From Microvirga sp052115485 (GTDB lineage: Bacteria; Pseudomonadota; Alphaproteobacteria; Rhizobiales; Beijerinckiaceae): a DNA stretch of 64,000 nucleotides. The DNA is taken from contig NZ_JBFRGU010000002.1 in the NCBI RefSeq assembly GCF_052115485.1, positions 310,001 to 374,000 on the forward strand. Reading direction: 5' to 3'. Position numbers and translations under genes: made by a program. Of this stretch, positions 35,136-43,190 are shown piece after piece. Under the pieces are notes generated by a model, which was given only the letters and a program-made list of their open reading frames with translations, did not search any database and was not told the DNA's origin. Numbering within the stretch: position 1 is the first letter of the stretch; each line of letters opens with the position of its first letter.

Positions 35136-36395
35136 GTGGCGACCGACACCCATCACGCAATCGAGACGGTCTTCCGGATCGAACAGGCCAGGCTCATCGC
35201 GGGCCTGGCGCGGATGGTGCGCGACGTCGGCGTGGCCGAGGAGCTGGCGCAGGACGTTCTCGTGACCGCCCTCTCCGAATGGCCGAAGACCGGGATCCCG
35301 AGAAATCCCGGCGCATGGTTGATGGCCACGGCCAAGCGCCGGGCCATCGACGGGATCCGTCGTGACAGGATGCTCGCGAAGAAACACGCGGAGATCGGTC
35401 GGGACCTTGAGGACGAGCGCGACACCAGCGTCGAGGCCATTGAGGCCGCCATGGACGACGACCTCGGCGACGAGCTTCTGGGCCTGATCTTCACCGCCTG
35501 CCATCCAGTCTTGTCTCGCGAGGCACGAACGGCCCTGACCCTGCGCCTGATCGGCGGCCTGACGACCGACGAGATCGCCCGCGCATTCCTGTCCAGCGAG
35601 GCCACCATCGCCCAACGCATCGTCCGGGCCAAGAAGGCGCTCGGCAAGGCTCGCCCGGCTTTCGAAGTGCCACGCGGCGAGGAGCGGATGCAACGCCTCG
35701 CCTCGGTTCTGGAGGTCATCTACCTGATCTTCAATGAAGGTTACGCCGCCACCGCTGGCAAGGACCTGACCCGTCCCAACCTTTGCGCGGAAGCCCAGCG
35801 CCTGGGCCGCATTCTCGCCGGCCTAGCCCCCGACGAGCCCGAGGTCTTCGGCCTCCTCGCCTTGATGGAAATCCAGGCCTCGCGCCTTTCCGCCCGCCTC
35901 GGCCCGGATGGCTCACTGGTTCCCCTGCCTGAGCAGAACCGTGCCCGTTGGGACCAGTTGCTGATCCGCCGGGGCCTCGCTGCCCTGGAACGCGCCGAGG
36001 CACTCGGTGGCGCAAACGGCCCCTATGCCCTGCAAGCGGCGCTTGCCGCCTGTCATGCACGTGCCCACAAGGCCGAGGAGACGGACTGGAAGAGAATTGC
36101 AGCACTCTATGACACCCTGCGTGAGAACATGCCCTCGCCCGTGGTCGATCTCAACCGGGCCGTGGCCCACAGCATGGCTTTCGGCCCGGAAGCCGGTCTG
36201 ACGCTCTTGAGCGAGATTGATCAGGCCGCTTCCTTACGCAACTATTCGTCGCTGCCGGCAGCAAAGGGAGATTTTCTATTCCGAGCGGGTCGATTTGCCG
36301 AAGCCAAGGATCAGTTCCAGCGCGCGGCTGCGCTTTCCCGAAACGAGCATGAAAAGGCTTTTCTTCTCAAGCGTGCAGCGGCCTGCGACGGCTGA
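35136..36395 (+). CDS. ECF sigma factor with long C-terminal helical extension (ECF42-like)
   Basis: 419 residues, starting at a GTG with an overlapping GGAGG. The first half is a sigma factor: region 2 near residues 10-75 (A-R-M-V-R-D-V-G-V-A-E-E-L-A-Q-D-V) and region 4 near 125-170 (L-R-L-I-G-G-L-T-T-D-E-I-A-R-A-F). The second half (about 190-419) is helical with TPR-like sequence, which is the mark of the group called ECF42. That group is known for linkage to DGPF/YciI genes, which fits the two genes on the same strand upstream. No anti-sigma factor is adjacent; the extension is thought to replace one. Confidence 0.9.
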   Translation: MATDTHHAIETVFRIEQARLIAGLARMVRDVGVAEELAQDVLVTALSEWPKTGIPRNPGAWLMATAKRRAIDGIRRDRMLAKKHAEIGRDLEDERDTSVEAIEAAMDDDLGDELLGLIFTACHPVLSREARTALTLRLIGGLTTDEIARAFLSSEATIAQRIVRAKKALGKARPAFEVPRGEERMQRLASVLEVIYLIFNEGYAATAGKDLTRPNLCAEAQRLGRILAGLAPDEPEVFGLLALMEIQASRLSARLGPDGSLVPLPEQNRARWDQLLIRRGLAALERAEALGGANGPYALQAALAACHARAHKAEETDWKRIAALYDTLRENMPSPVVDLNRAVAHSMAFGPEAGLTLLSEIDQAASLRNYSSLPAAKGDFLFRAGRFAEAKDQFQRAAALSRNEHEKAFLLKRAAACDG

Positions 36396-36413
36396 ACACA
36401 ATCAAAGATTGTT

Positions 36414-37961
36414 CTAAGCCATTCTCACGAAGCCCATATTGTCACCGATAACGGTTGTCGGGCCGATGGGCAGCGGCTCGGGATTGCTGAGATCGAGCTG
36501 GACGAAATCGAGTTTGTCTTTCCATGCCTTTTTGAGGAAGTCGCCGAAGGCGTGAATCGTGAGTTGCTCCCCAGGACACCGCCGGTAGCCGAACCCGAAA
36601 GGTGCGAAACCGGCATAGTCGCACACCGGAAGCGGCTTGTTGTCGATCTTGCCGAAGACGGTTCCGAAGGCGCTGTTTTCCATCGATCCCTTACGACCGT
36701 CATTCAGGTCGAAACTCGTCTTGTCGAACGGGCATTTTGCAAAGCCCATGGAAAGCGCCTTGGCTTCGTCGATGTCCTGACTCGTGGGCTCGTGTTCATA
36801 ACGAGACGGATCGAATTCGGCAGGGTTCGTCCAATGCACCGGATCCTTACTCGTCGACGTATGCGGCGTCACCATGTAGCCATGACGCTCGAAATACGGC
36901 GGTCTGGTTTCGCTGAGAGCGGAAATGCTTCCACCATTGGGTGAAATGGTGCGGAACAGTTCCATGGTGAAGCGCTCCAGCGGCGTGAACGGCGCGCCAT
37001 TGGCGCTGTCGAAATCGCTCTCCATGGTCTTCTTGAACCATGACCTGACGGCCGAATCTCCCGTGCCCGAGCCGAGCCTCAGCATGATGTTGTAGAGCGT
37101 GTTCCCCCACTGGCTGAACGCCACGAAGTTATGGAAACATTCGAACACCACATCCTTGGGGGCGAAGTATTCTCCATCTCCCGCGTTCTTGATCCAGTAC
37201 CAGGCAAATGTCCCTTCCGGATTCTGGATCTTGCCTGCTTTCATGTCGGAGATTTTCTCCGCGATCCACTCCTTGAGGTACGCGAGGTTCGAGCGCACCG
37301 TCATGTAATTCTCGTACACGATCCGTTGCGTCGGATCGCGATAAGCGAGAACCGTGTTGAAGCTGTTCCCGATCTGGCGCACGCGGTCGGGGATCTGGTC
37401 ATGCGATACGCCGAGATGGAGATCCCAATAGAGATCCCAATAGGCCTCGAGATAGGGCCGCATTAGCGGCTTTTTGGCGTTTGCATCCGACATGAGCTTG
37501 TCGAAGAACGCAACAACCTTGGGGCCGTATTTTTCCCGATAGAGATCGGGGGTCACAGCCGACATGTAAATCCGCTTTCTGCGATTGTCCGGACCGCGCT
37601 TTTCAAGCCCTTGCAGAAACACCGTCACGCCGTGTTCCGGATCAGGCTGCCACGTCTCACTCAACAAGCCCCAAAGGTCATACGGCAGAGCGTTTTCCTT
37701 GGTGAGCTCCACCCCGATCATAGGCAGCATCGGCTGCTCCCCATGATAGGTGCTCACTAGAAAATACGGGACGATCACATGCTCGAAATAACCAGGGTCG
37801 AAATCTCTCGCGAATTGCGCTCGCAGACGCGCCGCAGCGGATGCGACGTCCGCTGGTGAAAGAGGTTGTCCCGCAGCAGGTGGCGATTGTGGAAGAGCGG
37901 CGTTTGTGGACAGAGCGACAGCGGCGGTAGCACCACCGGTCAAGAACGTACGTCTTTTCAT
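36414..37961 (-). CDS. Cytochrome P450 with Tat signal peptide
   Basis: 515 residues if it starts at M-K-R-R-T-F (37961); another ATG lies 11 codons earlier. P450 hallmarks are clear. The heme loop F-G-F-G-Y-R-R-C-P-G-E has the ligand Cys near residue 462. The K-helix E-x-x-R (M-E-L-F-R) lies near 320, and a P-x-x-F-D-P-S-R-Y stretch sits in between. Unusually, the N-terminus is a twin-arginine signal (K-R-R-T-F-L-T-G-G, hydrophobic core, A-A-L-P). Bacterial P450s are normally cytoplasmic. No ferredoxin or reductase gene is adjacent. It converges on the sigma gene with only 18 bases between. Confidence 0.82.
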   Translation of the reverse strand: MKRRTFLTGGATAAVALSTNAALPQSPPAAGQPLSPADVASAAARLRAQFARDFDPGYFEHVIVPYFLVSTYHGEQPMLPMIGVELTKENALPYDLWGLLSETWQPDPEHGVTVFLQGLEKRGPDNRRKRIYMSAVTPDLYREKYGPKVVAFFDKLMSDANAKKPLMRPYLEAYWDLYWDLHLGVSHDQIPDRVRQIGNSFNTVLAYRDPTQRIVYENYMTVRSNLAYLKEWIAEKISDMKAGKIQNPEGTFAWYWIKNAGDGEYFAPKDVVFECFHNFVAFSQWGNTLYNIMLRLGSGTGDSAVRSWFKKTMESDFDSANGAPFTPLERFTMELFRTISPNGGSISALSETRPPYFERHGYMVTPHTSTSKDPVHWTNPAEFDPSRYEHEPTSQDIDEAKALSMGFAKCPFDKTSFDLNDGRKGSMENSAFGTVFGKIDNKPLPVCDYAGFAPFGFGYRRCPGEQLTIHAFGDFLKKAWKDKLDFVQLDLSNPEPLPIGPTTVIGDNMGFVRMA

Positions 37962-38189
37962 GATGGGATCCTCTGGAACGAACGAGAAGTTCAAATTTCC
38001 GTCGAAACGCCTGCCAGTCGAAACGCATGCAATGACTGTAGAGCTAGTCTGATCCCTCTTTTAGGCAAGGCCACATCGCCTCGCTCTTCGCCTCCGAATG
38101 AACCGCTCAGTTCCAGCGACTTCTTGACGATCCGTTCCAAGTCCATGCCTGGATTGAAAGTCTTTACCTGCCTTGAGGCAGTGAGCCTC

Positions 38190-39215
38190 TTACGACCCCT
38201 TTCGAAGCTGGATGATACGCTCGATCCAGGTTACCGCGCGGCCGAGTCCGAGCGTCGACATCAAGGCGTGGAATGGTGTCCGGTTGCCGGAGGATGCGCC
38301 GCTCGGGCCGCTCGCCTTCAACCAGGGGCGCCGCCCCGTGCGGATCTGTCTCAAGTCGATGTCCTTGAAGCCGAACGGAGGCACGCAAGGCGTGGCATAT
38401 CCCGGATAACCTGAAAATCCGACACGGTCGGGAGGCAATACGTAGCCTACCTCGCGTTTTTCCGTTTCGGGAAATGTCCTTCGATAGAGATGGTTGTCCA
38501 CCACTGTGCCGAGATACTGGCCGTTGAGATCGACCGCGTCATCGTCATCCCAAGGGAACCAGCCGATCCAGTTTCCTTTTTGATCGAACAGGTAACGGTC
38601 GTTTGGAGTGCGACGGAAGGCGATCCAATCCCCGGATGACGCAAAATAATGCTGCATCCCGGCGGGCACTTCCCCAACCCATCGGGAATTGAGCTTCATC
38701 GGCTCGGCGGGTTTGAGCAATGGCTCGACATTCGCGTTATCGACAGCCGCCTGATCGAACGCCACAACATCTTCTGTTCTGCCGGGCTGAGGCGGGCGCG
38801 GCGGTTGCGATTTGTTTCGAAGCCGCTTGAGGGGCAGACGCGTGTGGGTGGAAACCCAGCCGATTTCCCGGCGCTCGGGCACGAGATAAGCCCGCTCCCC
38901 TTCCATCCTCTCGATGCGGCAAGTGATCGTTCTCTTGTCACCGGGGAAACGGTATTCAACCGTTGCTCCGACCTGCAACTGAACGCCATCGACCAAGACA
39001 GATACCGTTTCTGCGAGACTTCCAGACGGCAAGTCGTCATCCAGCGAGACTCGATCCGTGACCTTGGACCGTTCGACGGCTTCGACAATAAGCCGCGCAA
39101 CTTCGCGGTGACGTTGACCGACAGGTCTCGCTTCCGATTGCGCCCGCTCCGGATACCAGGTGCCACCTATCTTGGTGAGCAACTCCGCGACGAGTTCGAC
39201 TTCCTCTTTGGTCAC
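38190..39215 (-). CDS. Two-domain protein of unknown function, C-terminal beta-flower-like repeat
   Basis: 341 residues from the GTG at 39215, placed so that the start aligns with its upstream paralogue (V-T-K-E-E-V-E-L-V-A-E-L-L against M-S-E-E-R-I-E-L-V-A-E-L-L). Residues 1-140 are a helical start plus an SH3-like beta stretch (V-E-Y-R-F-P-G-D-K-R-T-I-T-C-R-I-E-R-M). After a Pro-rich linker comes a second region (about 205-275) with Y-L-F-D-Q-K-G-N-W-I-G-W-F and D-L-N-G-Q-Y-L-G-T-V-V-D-N-H-L-Y, reminiscent of the four-fold beta flower domain. No signal peptide. Function unknown. Confidence 0.7.
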   Translation of the reverse strand: MTKEEVELVAELLTKIGGTWYPERAQSEARPVGQRHREVARLIVEAVERSKVTDRVSLDDDLPSGSLAETVSVLVDGVQLQVGATVEYRFPGDKRTITCRIERMEGERAYLVPERREIGWVSTHTRLPLKRLRNKSQPPRPPQPGRTEDVVAFDQAAVDNANVEPLLKPAEPMKLNSRWVGEVPAGMQHYFASSGDWIAFRRTPNDRYLFDQKGNWIGWFPWDDDDAVDLNGQYLGTVVDNHLYRRTFPETEKREVGYVLPPDRVGFSGYPGYATPCVPPFGFKDIDLRQIRTGRRPWLKASGPSGASSGNRTPFHALMSTLGLGRAVTWIERIIQLRKGS

Positions 39216-39279
39216 TCTGCTTTCCCCACTGATGTTGACGCTGTTGCGCGTCGAGCCTTCCAGGCTTCTCGATGGCGAG

Positions 39280-39669
39280 TCAGGATGCCAATTCAGTCGT
39301 GCTCGGCGCGAGCGTCTGGAGCGACACCCAACCGACATTCGGCTGCACGGGAACGAGATAGACGCGACCATGATCCATGCCCTCGATGCGACAGGTGATC
39401 GCTCTCTTTTCGCCCGGCGGGCGATACGCGACCGTCACGCCCACATAGAGCTGGTCATCCTCGGCAAAATTGAACGGTTTGCTGTCTCGCGTACCGGCTG
39501 AAGCGTCCTGCTTCTCTGCGTCACGTTCAAGCACACCAAGGATGAGACGAGCCGCGTCGCGATGCCGGTTGTTGACGGCTCGCAATGCAGGCCGCGTCCG
39601 TTCCGGATAGGACGAGCCGCTGATCTTTGCGAGCAACTCGGCGACAAGTTCGATTCTTTCTTCACTCAA
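39280..39669 (-). CDS. Paralogue of the N-terminal domain of the next gene
   Basis: 129 residues. It aligns over nearly its whole length with the first 140 residues of the downstream gene: S-Y-P-E-R-T-R against T-W-Y-P-E-R-A-Q; R-H-R-D-A-A-R-L-I against R-H-R-E-V-A-R-L-I; R-P-P-G-E-K-R-A-I-T-C-R-I-E-G-M against R-F-P-G-D-K-R-T-I-T-C-R-I-E-R-M; N-V-G-W-V-S against E-I-G-W-V-S. It lacks the C-terminal region. The two genes run in the same direction 64 bases apart, so this is a tandem duplication with domain gain or loss. No family name recognised. Confidence 0.75.
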   Translation of the reverse strand: MSEERIELVAELLAKISGSSYPERTRPALRAVNNRHRDAARLILGVLERDAEKQDASAGTRDSKPFNFAEDDQLYVGVTVAYRPPGEKRAITCRIEGMDHGRVYLVPVQPNVGWVSLQTLAPSTTELAS

Positions 39670-39758
39670 AGCCCAGCCTCCCCCGACATGCCCTAAGGGA
39701 AACTACAAAACTTCTCCCAAGAACGCCACAGCTTGGAAGGGGTAACCCCTCCCTCTCG

Positions 39759-39798
39759 CCGTCATTCCGGGGCCGCGCAGCGGAGCCCGGAATGACGG
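39759..39798. repeat. Palindromic repeat, short form of type B
   Basis: Perfect 13-base arms (CCGTCATTCCGGG and CCCGGAATGACGG) enclose a 14-base GC-rich loop. The arms resemble the outer arms of the element at 11425-11519. It lies in a 270-base gap between divergent small genes. Confidence 0.85.
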
Positions 39799-39943
39799 AG
39801 ATTGAGGTCCCCGAGAGACTGCATTCCCAACACACCGGGCTTCAATACCCGCCTCCGAAATCGGGAACTCCCGCATCACTTCGCGCGAAGGTTGCATAGA
39901 CGAAGCGTATCTGTGATGAATAAATCCCCGGAGGATTCATCGC

Positions 39944-40336
39944 ATGACTTCCGACACCAGGACTTGCCCCCGCTGTGCTCGAACGGTGAAAGCCGAAGAC
40001 TTGGTTTGTCGATACTGTCACCACGATTTCGAGGCGGCGGCGGCCTTCGTTCAGAGCAGCGGAATGGGAAACTCCATCCTCAAGATCGTTGCGCTCATTG
40101 CCATTCCGGTGGTCGGTTTCATGATTTATCTGATCGCGGAGGAGGTCAGTAAAACCGAGCATTATGCAACGAGCATGGGCATGTCCGTTTCGGAATGCCA
40201 GACGCACGAACTGGCAACTGGACGCGACCACAGTTTGGCCGAGAAATTCTGCAGCCGCCAGGTTCCGAAAACAGGGGGACTATTCTGGACGTCGCCCCCA
40301 TCGGGCTCCGGCTTTTCACACCCACCGAAGCCCTGA
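39944..40336 (+). CDS. Small zinc-ribbon membrane protein
   Basis: 130 residues. The N-terminus holds a zinc ribbon of the form C-P-R-C-A...C-R-Y-C (residues 8-26). One strongly hydrophobic segment follows at about 47-66 (I-V-A-L-I-A-I-P-V-V-G-F-M-I-Y-L-I), and the short tail has two more Cys. The layout suggests a cytoplasmic metal-binding head on a single membrane anchor. A GGAGG site lies about eight bases before the ATG. Isolated gene, function unknown. Confidence 0.75.
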   Translation: MTSDTRTCPRCARTVKAEDLVCRYCHHDFEAAAAFVQSSGMGNSILKIVALIAIPVVGFMIYLIAEEVSKTEHYATSMGMSVSECQTHELATGRDHSLAEKFCSRQVPKTGGLFWTSPPSGSGFSHPPKP

Positions 40337-40509
40337 TTTGTCGATCGCGCGACGTCCCGTATCCGTTCTCTGTTGATTTAATTCCGCGACAGCGCCATAA
40401 CGCAACGTTACGGCATGCCGAAGTTTAGACATTCGACGAAAGTATCGCGGAAAATTGCGACGGTCCAACAACTCCCCCAGAGGCTGGCCGAGATCAAGAT
40501 ATACAATAA

Positions 40510-41706
40510 ATGAAACTTGATTTTTTCACGCTCTACTTAGTCATCCTGCTCAACTCGGTCATGCTTTGCATCGTATGGGCAGGATTTTGCTATATTCATC
40601 AAAATATTCATGGCGCGCGTTTCTTGCTGGCGGCGTGTCTGCTGACCACGACAGGCGGCTTGTTGCTGGCGTTCGAGCACACGCAATATGCGCGCGTTTT
40701 CAGCATCGCGGGAAATGCGTTCGTCATTTTCGGATTTTGCATGGTGTGGACGGGCGTCCGATGCTTCTACGGCATGCGAGCGCTGTGGCGCGTGAACGCG
40801 CTCGTCATGCTCGGCGGCATCGCCGTGATGATCTTCGCGGGCGATGATCGCGCAAGCCAAAATGTGAGTTATGCGATTGCCCAGCTGGTTCCCATGAGCC
40901 TGGCCTTCATCGTCCTGATCGGCCATGGCCGAAGTCTCGGCGGCATTGTTTCTGCCTGCGCGCTCGCTGTTGCAATGGCGGGACAGGGAACCGAGACGAT
41001 CCTGAACATCGCGAGGCTGACCGGCGCTCTTTCGACCGAACGATACTACGATGTCGCGTCATACCTGCTCGTTGCCGTTATTTTTGGCGCGAGCCTCTGG
41101 AATCTCGGCTTCTTGCTGCTGGCAATCGACCGTTTGCGCGCCGAGCTCGCCCAACTCGCGAGGCTCGACGATCTGACCGGGCTGCCCAATCGGCGCAGCC
41201 TTTTGGAAATCGCGGATCGTCGCCTCGCCCGCGCCCGTCGAAACGGTTTGAGCCTGGCGCTGCTGTTGATCGATGTCGATAAATTCAAGGAAATCAACGA
41301 CACCTTCGGGCATGCGGCGGGTGACGCCTGTTTGGTGCACTTCGCGGATACGGTTGCCGACAAACTCGGCTCAGGCCAGACCCTGGCAAGATTGAGCGGG
41401 GATGAATTCGGGATTGTCATGATCGACGCTGCGGATGAACACGCAACGGCGATAGCGGATGAGTTGGTCCGGCTGGTTGCGACCACCCCATTCTGCTGGC
41501 GCGGCAAGACGATCCCGCTTTCCATCAGCATCGGCGTGGCGGTGTGGCACGAAGGCGTTACGCAGACGCTCTCGGCTCTCTTCGAAGCGGCGGATATCGC
41601 CCTCTACGAGGCGAAACGGCGCGGCCGCAATGGCTATGCGGTGGCGCACAAACTCCAGCAGCCGATCGCCTTGGTCAACGCTCGTTTGCTGTCAGCTTCG
41701 ATTTGA
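40510..41706 (+). CDS. Membrane-anchored GGDEF-domain diguanylate cyclase
   Basis: 398 residues. Six or seven hydrophobic segments fill residues 5-215. A linker and a GGDEF domain (about 225-385) follow. The substrate motif reads L-S-G-D-E-F, that is SGDEF, which remains active in several characterised cyclases. The segment L-L-I-D-V-D-K-F-K-E-I-N-D-T-F-G-H is intact. No R-x-x-D inhibitory site is seen five residues before the motif, so product inhibition may be absent. Likely makes cyclic di-GMP in response to an unknown membrane signal. Confidence 0.92.
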   Translation: MKLDFFTLYLVILLNSVMLCIVWAGFCYIHQNIHGARFLLAACLLTTTGGLLLAFEHTQYARVFSIAGNAFVIFGFCMVWTGVRCFYGMRALWRVNALVMLGGIAVMIFAGDDRASQNVSYAIAQLVPMSLAFIVLIGHGRSLGGIVSACALAVAMAGQGTETILNIARLTGALSTERYYDVASYLLVAVIFGASLWNLGFLLLAIDRLRAELAQLARLDDLTGLPNRRSLLEIADRRLARARRNGLSLALLLIDVDKFKEINDTFGHAAGDACLVHFADTVADKLGSGQTLARLSGDEFGIVMIDAADEHATAIADELVRLVATTPFCWRGKTIPLSISIGVAVWHEGVTQTLSALFEAADIALYEAKRRGRNGYAVAHKLQQPIALVNARLLSASI

Positions 41707-41736
41707 TCGGAATTCGACGCGACCGACGGATTAAAC

Positions 41737-42438
41737 TTACCCCGCCCGCCCCGCCTTCGATGGCAGCGGGAACAGGGTCAGGAATGTCTTGGCGAGTTTA
41801 CGGTCTCCCGTGGTCTTCACGACGCCATCCGCCTCCAACGCTTCGAGCGGCTCCCCCGTATAGATGGCGCGGGCGATCTCGGGGGCGGTTCCGGTGAAGA
41901 TGAGGTCGGCTTTATCGAGCGGTCCGCGGGCGATCTCGATCCGGCCTTGCGCCAGATGTCCGAGGAAGGTCTCCTCGCCAACATGGAAGCCGATACGCGC
42001 GTCGATGCCCTTGGACCTTTCAGGGGCGAGCATCGTGCGCATCGACAGCATCAGGGACACGCTGCTGAACGGCAGGCTTGGATCATGTATGGGCGAGCGC
42101 GCCGCCCAGCGGCCGAGAACTTGGAAGATCGGCTCGCTCTCGTAGCCCCATTCCGTCAACTCATAGACCTGGCTCGAGGCGGGCGGCGGCAGCTTGCGAC
42201 GCACGAGCACGCCGACCTCTTCCAACCCTTCGAGACGCTGGGTCAGCACGTTGGCGCTGATCCCCGGCAGGCTCCCGCGCAGGTCGCTGAAACGCTTCGG
42301 CCCCAGCATCAATTCACGCATCACCAGGAGCGCCCAGCGCTCTCCGACCAGATCGAGCGCATGAGCCGCAGCGCAGGCATCGTCATATTGGCGGCGAGAC
42401 CGAGGCTCCATCTCAGTAGTAATTTTTTCTAACTTCAT
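41737..42438 (-). CDS. HxlR family regulator fused to an SCP2-like domain
   Basis: 233 residues; a start at 42411 (M-E-P-R-S-R-R) is equally possible. The HxlR winged helix covers about 20-120 (L-V-G-E-R-W-A-L-L-V-M-R-E-L-M-L-G-P-K-R-F-S-D-L-R). The C-terminal 100 residues look like a sterol-carrier/SCP2-type pocket (A-D-L-I-F-T-G-T-A-P-E-I-A-R-A-I). The fusion suggests regulation by a hydrophobic ligand. It is divergent from the VOC gene at 42500, which it may control. ATGGAT and ATCCAT half-sites flank 13 bases at 42446-42470 in the shared promoter. Confidence 0.87.
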   Translation of the reverse strand: MKLEKITTEMEPRSRRQYDDACAAAHALDLVGERWALLVMRELMLGPKRFSDLRGSLPGISANVLTQRLEGLEEVGVLVRRKLPPPASSQVYELTEWGYESEPIFQVLGRWAARSPIHDPSLPFSSVSLMLSMRTMLAPERSKGIDARIGFHVGEETFLGHLAQGRIEIARGPLDKADLIFTGTAPEIARAIYTGEPLEALEADGVVKTTGDRKLAKTFLTLFPLPSKAGRAG

Positions 42439-42499
42439 GGTTGCTATGGATAACTTTTTGGGGAATCCATGTCAAACCAATCACGGGAGGAGATAACTC

Positions 42500-42928
42500 A
42501 TGCAAAAGCTGATCTTTGTGAACCTGCCAGTCAGCGATCTCGAGCGAGCCACGGCGTTCTACGAGGCGGTGGGCGCTCATAAGAATGAGCAGTTCTGCGA
42601 CAACACGGCGTCGTGCATGGTGTTTTCCGAGACCATCCACACGATGCTTCTGACTCACGACAAGTTTCGGCAGTTCACGCCGAAGAAGATCGCCGATGCG
42701 CGGGAGGTCAGCGAGGTGCTGATCTGCATCTCCGCCGACAATCGCGCGGCTGTCGACGAGATGGTCACCAAGGCGGCGGCCGCTGGCGGCAAGGTCGATC
42801 CCGGCCCGAAGCAGGATTATGGTTTCATGTACGGGCGCAGCTTCGAGGATCTGGACGGGCACATCTGGGAGGTCATGTGGATGGATATGGCGGCTGTCGC
42901 TGCAGCCGGTGAGATGACGCCAGCCTGA
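42500..42928 (+). CDS. VOC family protein, paralogue of the 33.8 kb gene
   Basis: 142 residues, the same length as the VOC gene at 33768 and clearly homologous from L-I-F-V-N-L-P-V-S-D-L to F-E-D-L-D-G-H-I-W-E-V-M-W-M-D-M-A. A GGGAGGAG ribosome binding site lies before the ATG. The gene is divergent from an HxlR regulator and precedes a broken SRPBCC gene and a DUF1428 gene in the same direction. No substrate can be named. Confidence 0.9.
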   Translation: MQKLIFVNLPVSDLERATAFYEAVGAHKNEQFCDNTASCMVFSETIHTMLLTHDKFRQFTPKKIADAREVSEVLICISADNRAAVDEMVTKAAAAGGKVDPGPKQDYGFMYGRSFEDLDGHIWEVMWMDMAAVAAAGEMTPA

Positions 42929-42967
42929 TCCTCGCCCTCCTCTCACGAAGCGATCCTTCCAACAAAG

Positions 42968-43157
42968 GACGCTTTCACCGCCGGGTGGATTCCGCAGGAC
43001 CCATTCATGGTCGTGATCGTTACCTTCGAGCCGGAGGAGACGCGGATCCGCTACAGCGCCGCGTGCGGCATTGAACGAAGGACGCTGAGGATGGACCACC
43101 GTCGCGAGGCAGCTTGCGGAGCTCGCCGAAGAGCGCGCTCCCATGCAGGCGGCTTGA
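42968..43157 (+). pseudogene. Truncated, frameshifted SRPBCC (AHSA1-like) gene remnant
   Basis: The first part reads D-A-F-T-A-G-W-I-P-Q-D-P-F-M-V-V-I-V-T-F-E-P-E-E-T in one frame, up to about 43056. This is the C-terminal third of an AHSA1/SRPBCC protein. The matching terminal helix, G-W-T-T-V-A-R-Q-L-A-E-L-A-E-E-R-A-P-M, continues in another frame and ends at the TGA at 43155-43157. At least one base change breaks the frame, part of the middle is missing, and the first two thirds of the domain are absent. It lies between VOC and DUF1428 genes, where such a gene would fit. Confidence 0.8.
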
Positions 43158-43190
43158 CTCCGCCTAAGAGCAACCAGATGGAGAAAAACG

